Assembly: GCF_004770905.1 (NCBI RefSeq)
Contig: NZ_RQHT01000012.1
Span: 372,001 to 436,000 of the forward strand
DNA length: 64,000 nt
DNA from: Leptospira bandrabouensis
Lineage (GTDB): Bacteria; Spirochaetota; Leptospiria; Leptospirales; Leptospiraceae
Reading direction: 5' to 3'
Position numbers and translations under genes: made by a program
Shown: one piece after another, positions 60,602-64,000 of the stretch
Layout of the letters: each line of letters opens with the position of its first letter
How positions within the stretch are numbered: the first letter of the stretch is position 1
The notes under the pieces: model-generated
The model's input: the letters and a program-made list of their open reading frames with translations, nothing else
What the model was told of the DNA's origin: nothing
Database searches by the model: none

Positions 60602-60638
60602 ATCCAATAAAATAGAAACTTGTTCTGTTTTATTGGAT
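60602..60638. promoter_or_regulatory. Perfect inverted repeat upstream of metY
   Basis: ATCCAATAAAA (60602-60612) and TTTTATTGGAT (60628-60638) are exact complements around 15 bases. On the metY strand the hairpin is followed by ATTTTCTT, as an attenuator would be, but it could equally be a protein-binding site. No known SAM riboswitch pattern was recognised. Confidence 0.5.
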
Positions 60639-60680
60639 GGCCTGTTTTCAGATAATTTCTTATTTTCAGGGTAAAACCTT

Positions 60681-60699
60681 ACGATAATGATCGTATCGT
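60681..60699. promoter_or_regulatory. Inverted repeat at the start of the outer-membrane protein gene
   Basis: ACGATA (60681-60686) and TATCGT (60694-60699) flank seven bases and run into the GTG start codon at 60698. It may be an operator or a start-site structure. Confidence 0.35.
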
Positions 60700-62296
60700 G
60701 ATAAAATACCGTCTGTTCCAAGGTCTGGGAATTTTTTTCCTGCTGCCAATCCTTACTCTGGAAGCCCAAGTTTGGGTACCCACGGGGACTGAGTCCAGAC
60801 GTGCCTCCGCCTTACAGTTTGATGCTGGTGGAACCAGTTTTCAGAAAGACTACTATGGGTATGTTTCTCCGAATTTTACCTACAACCATGGAAGTAACTT
60901 TGGGTATTCCTTTTCTCTTCCGATCAACGCACTTGCTGTGGATAAAGACCCTTTGCAATTGGATACCAAAGCGGGCAAAATTCGGGAGATGGATTATAAC
61001 AGTAAAAATGATTATTCACGTGTTTTGAATTACATTTCTTATGGAACTTACAACCAACAGATTCCAGGAAAGGTGACTTATTCCGCTTATACAGGTAAGA
61101 TGGTCGATGGATACATTGGTCACGGAACCATAGTCAATAAATACCAAAGTTCTTCTCGGTTTGATGCCTACAATCCTGGGGTCATGGCTGATTTGAATAC
61201 GGATTATGTTGGTGTTCAATACTTTGCCAATTCTGTGGTAAATTTTGAAGTCAATGCAGCAAGGGTGTATATAAAACCTTTAGCGATTGGTAGGTCTTTA
61301 TTTTCTTTATTTGATAAATCATCGGATTTGGTTTATTTAATGAATCTGAGAGGAAATGTTTTAGATGAGTCAGGACGACTCAGTGTTGAGGAAGAAGCAG
61401 GAAACGAAGAATTAAAAAACAAAAAAACAGAAGAGGCAAGAAAAAAGGAAATTCGTCCCGTTAGTAAAGATTCTCGAATGGAACTGGTAGACAACGATCC
61501 TTGGTACAACCGTCTGACCATTGGTTATACGAAAGCTTGGGACAGGGCAGCTCCTGTTCAAATGTCCTATAATACAAATGGATCCCCAGTGACTGAAAAA
61601 AACTTGGACAATCCAAAAACGGCTCAAGTGACTCGTGCCTCTATCGAAGGGATGGATATTGAATATCGTCTTCTCAATTTACCTTTTGTTGAATTTACAC
61701 CCTATTTAGACTTTAATAAAATCAAAGGCCTTGATGGAGCACAAGGAACACATTATGGAAGTATATTCCGATTAGGTACAAAAGACCTAAATATCATTTT
61801 AAAACCTGAGTTTCGCCAAATGACGGCAAACTATGCTCCCATGTATTTTGATAGTTTTTATGAAGTGGAAAGGTTTCAAAAATTTCCGGTTTCTTCCCCG
61901 CTTCGACCTAAATATGAATACTTAGAAAACCAGTCCAATTCCAAAGTAACAGGTTATTATCATACAGTTTATGTTAATTTTTATCATTTAGGTTTTGAAT
62001 TTGCACTAGAGGATTATGGTGTAAAAGGAAACAAACGTGTGTTTGCTGCGGCTTATATTCCACTTGGATCTTCATTTTTAATGTCATTTTACTATACGAA
62101 AAAAGGGTTCGAATCTCAAGGAAAAGCCTTTGATTTAGACAATAACACACAAGCTGCTGCGGAAATTTCTAAATCTTTTGGTCCCATTGTATTGCGATTA
62201 CAAAACTATCGAAAATATTATTTAGATAGCAGTGAAAAATCTTTTGTAAGCATTGATGAAATCAGATTTTTAGTTTCAGGTGGAATGAGTTTCTAA
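60698..62296 (+). CDS. Probable outer-membrane beta-barrel protein
   Basis: A 532-residue protein starting at GTG 60698 with a signal peptide (LGIFFLLPILTLEAQ). The mature part has many alternating aromatic/hydrophobic strands (YSFSLPINALAVD, HTVYVNFYHLGFEFALED, SSFLMSFYYTKKG) and ends in Phe, the usual last residue of outer-membrane barrels. A charged Lys/Glu-rich loop lies near residues 230-255. I do not recognise the family. No clear ribosome site precedes the start. Its 3' end overlaps the convergent rsmE by 35 bases. Confidence 0.7.
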   Translation: MIKYRLFQGLGIFFLLPILTLEAQVWVPTGTESRRASALQFDAGGTSFQKDYYGYVSPNFTYNHGSNFGYSFSLPINALAVDKDPLQLDTKAGKIREMDYNSKNDYSRVLNYISYGTYNQQIPGKVTYSAYTGKMVDGYIGHGTIVNKYQSSSRFDAYNPGVMADLNTDYVGVQYFANSVVNFEVNAARVYIKPLAIGRSLFSLFDKSSDLVYLMNLRGNVLDESGRLSVEEEAGNEELKNKKTEEARKKEIRPVSKDSRMELVDNDPWYNRLTIGYTKAWDRAAPVQMSYNTNGSPVTEKNLDNPKTAQVTRASIEGMDIEYRLLNLPFVEFTPYLDFNKIKGLDGAQGTHYGSIFRLGTKDLNIILKPEFRQMTANYAPMYFDSFYEVERFQKFPVSSPLRPKYEYLENQSNSKVTGYYHTVYVNFYHLGFEFALEDYGVKGNKRVFAAAYIPLGSSFLMSFYYTKKGFESQGKAFDLDNNTQAAAEISKSFGPIVLRLQNYRKYYLDSSEKSFVSIDEIRFLVSGGMSF

Positions 62297-63008
62297 TCGA
62301 AAACAATTGGTGTAAAAGTGCAGAGTAAGCAAACTCTGTCCTTAAGTTGATTTTCCCTAGACTGATCAGTGGAAAATTGTTTTCGTGAAAGAAGAGAATA
62401 TCCTCTGGTTTCCATCCAGATTCTGGGCCAAATACAAACAGGCAGTTATCCAAAAGCTCAGTTTCTGCTTTTAAAAGGGAATGGAAATTGGTCCCTTCTC
62501 GGTCTAATACCAAAACTTGTCCCTTCCAATCCTTTAAAAAATTTTTCCAAAGAAAAGACTTTTCCTGAATGACCGAAGGTAACCGACAATTCCCTGTTTG
62601 GCTAAGGCCTGTCTCTAAATGTGATAGGGTTTCTTTTGTGTAAACTGGTGAGGTCCAGTATTCTTTATTTTTTGTTTCTGTAGCGTAAAAATAAACTGAG
62701 TATACTCCATACGCTCCTGCCAAGTGGAGAAGTTTTTTTCCCGTCTGAGGTCTGGGTAAGGAAAAGAAAGTATGGATGGGGAGTGGTTCTAACACATCAG
62801 GAAGTAAATTTAATTTTTCTACAGTGGTAGAGGAGTCAGAAAAGGTTTTAATTTTAAAAAGAAAATTACCTAAACTAGGAATGACAACTTGGATCTGGTC
62901 TTCCAAATTCTTTTTTAAAACCGTTTGGATATGTGTATGTCTTTGGTCTGTTAGGTTTACAAAAAGGTTTTCTTGTAATTCATTTTCATAGATTAGAATC
63001 CAATTCAA
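62262..63008 (-). CDS. rsmE: 16S rRNA (uracil-1498-N3)-methyltransferase
   Basis: A 248-residue SPOUT-fold methyltransferase. The SAM-binding knot shows VFGPESGWKPED and SLGKINLRTEFAYSALL; the usual GPEGG and LRTETA are slightly altered. The N-terminal PUA-like domain is shorter in motif content. It methylates U1498 of 16S rRNA. It lies three bases after the zinc-ribbon gene and overlaps the convergent barrel gene by 35 bases. Confidence 0.87.
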   Translation of the reverse strand: MNWILIYENELQENLFVNLTDQRHTHIQTVLKKNLEDQIQVVIPSLGNFLFKIKTFSDSSTTVEKLNLLPDVLEPLPIHTFFSLPRPQTGKKLLHLAGAYGVYSVYFYATETKNKEYWTSPVYTKETLSHLETGLSQTGNCRLPSVIQEKSFLWKNFLKDWKGQVLVLDREGTNFHSLLKAETELLDNCLFVFGPESGWKPEDILFFHENNFPLISLGKINLRTEFAYSALLHQLFSIRNSFHLKLKI

Positions 63009-63011
63009 AGT

Positions 63012-63482
63012 TTAAATCTCGTAACTAGGTTTGGTATTTGGTTCTCTTTCTTCTTGTGAATCTTCTGGGGTATGTTCTTCGTCTGGACCGATCATTGGGG
63101 ATGGAAGTTGGAGTTCTTCTTTTATTTCCGGGTTAGGAGATTCCGGCAGGGAAGACCATTTCCAAAAATAAAGAAGTAAGATAGTAATTAAAAGTATAGG
63201 TATGAGTTTAATTTCTCTTTTTTTGGGACCTTGTTTTGATTTTAAATAATCAATAGGTGCATAAAGTAAATCTAGGATCAGTTCTTTATAACTTTGAAAA
63301 GAGGGTTTAAACTGAAAGTTTGGGATTGGTTCTGAGACGTTTTGAAATTCTTCTGTCGATTCCAAATCGGGTACATAAGTAAAACGATGAGAACAAACAG
63401 GGCATTGTACCAAAATGGTTCCCTGGGTAGCAGGGAACCGTAACATCGTGGAACAATTCGGACATTGTTTAACGAGATTCAA
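63012..63482 (-). CDS. Zinc-ribbon (MJ0042-type) membrane protein
   Basis: A 156-residue protein with an N-terminal zinc ribbon: CPNC at 8-11 and CPVC at 27-30. A single membrane helix lies near residues 93-110 (LIPILLITILLLYFW), followed by an acidic, Pro-rich tail. Such proteins are common in bacteria with unclear roles. It sits directly before rsmE with three bases between, so the two are co-transcribed. Confidence 0.75.
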   Translation of the reverse strand: MNLVKQCPNCSTMLRFPATQGTILVQCPVCSHRFTYVPDLESTEEFQNVSEPIPNFQFKPSFQSYKELILDLLYAPIDYLKSKQGPKKREIKLIPILLITILLLYFWKWSSLPESPNPEIKEELQLPSPMIGPDEEHTPEDSQEEREPNTKPSYEI

Positions 63483-63498
63483 TGAAGAACCTACGTTA

Positions 63499-63999
<501 letters not shown>

Positions 64000-64000
64000 G

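Noticed and set aside
60544..60697. SAM riboswitch before metY
   Set aside because: I could not match the conserved core of SAM-I, SAM-II or SAM/SAH types; only a simple dyad is visible. A covariance-model search would settle it.

Overview
The window reads as chromosomal DNA of a spirochaete of the genus Leptospira, probably a free-living (saprophytic-type) species. The evidence is the AT-rich composition, a flaB-type flagellin and fliG, several lipoproteins with loose spirochaetal lipoboxes (LVSC, LAFC, LCQC, LFC), MetX/MetY/MetW methionine synthesis, a large two-subunit acyl-CoA carboxylase, and a high density of signalling genes. No species name can be fixed from sequence reading alone. 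I see no phage, insertion sequence, integrase or CRISPR array. The two RNA genes are tRNA-Asp(GTC) and tRNA-Ala(GGC).

Layout. 0-3.8 kb: an AraC/GyrI-type regulator and a stand-alone GyrI-like protein, then two class II aldolase-fold genes divergent from a TetR regulator that is bracketed by matching inverted repeats. 3.9-6.4 kb: a membrane PP2C (SpoIIE-type) phosphatase with a TPR-like tail and a lysine/alanine histone-like protein. 6.5-9.5 kb: an SDR and an FAD monooxygenase, divergent from a TetR gene across a long perfect palindrome. 9.6-12.8 kb: ankyrin lipoprotein, pgsA, tRNA-Asp, a fliG paralogue and a small orphan protein. 12.9-16.2 kb: pyruvate dehydrogenase E1 alpha, E1 beta and E2. 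16.3-20 kb: a possible degenerate HD-type protein, a small lipoprotein, fbp, and a protein that may carry a degenerate GGDEF domain. 20.1-24.4 kb: the rpsU-yqeY-dnaG-rpoD macromolecular synthesis operon. 24.5-29.8 kb: NADase-type glycan-binding lipoprotein, glpD, tyrS and a NodB-like protein. 30-34 kb: an RND pump, def and tRNA-Ala. 34-37.5 kb: a partner-switching module in which phosphatase and kinase domains share one chain beside a STAS protein. 37.5-42 kb: the acyl-CoA carboxylase subunits. 42-53.6 kb: a ten-gene leftward run holding cheB, cheD, cheW, an MCP, cheA, a STAS protein, cheY, a receiver-ATPase hybrid, a histidine kinase and ispH. 53.7-57.4 kb: flaB, a threonine dehydratase and a Lcl-type lipoprotein. 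57.5-60.6 kb: metY-metX-metW. 60.7-64 kb: an outer-membrane-type protein, rsmE, a zinc-ribbon membrane protein and a protein cut by the window edge.

Most of the window is ordinary core chromosome. The points most worth a second look are: (1) the paired aldolase genes, one of which has lost every metal ligand, with matched TCGACA-N3-GTCGG sites on both sides of their TetR gene; (2) the phosphatase-plus-kinase fusion with STAS partner and no sigma factor nearby; (3) the che cluster, which adds a STAS protein and a receiver-first ATPase lacking a visible phospho-acceptor histidine; (4) a flaB leader resembling known CsrA-controlled flagellin leaders; and (5) two proteins that look like degenerate cyclic-di-GMP domains. 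All functional claims here are inferences from motifs and context.
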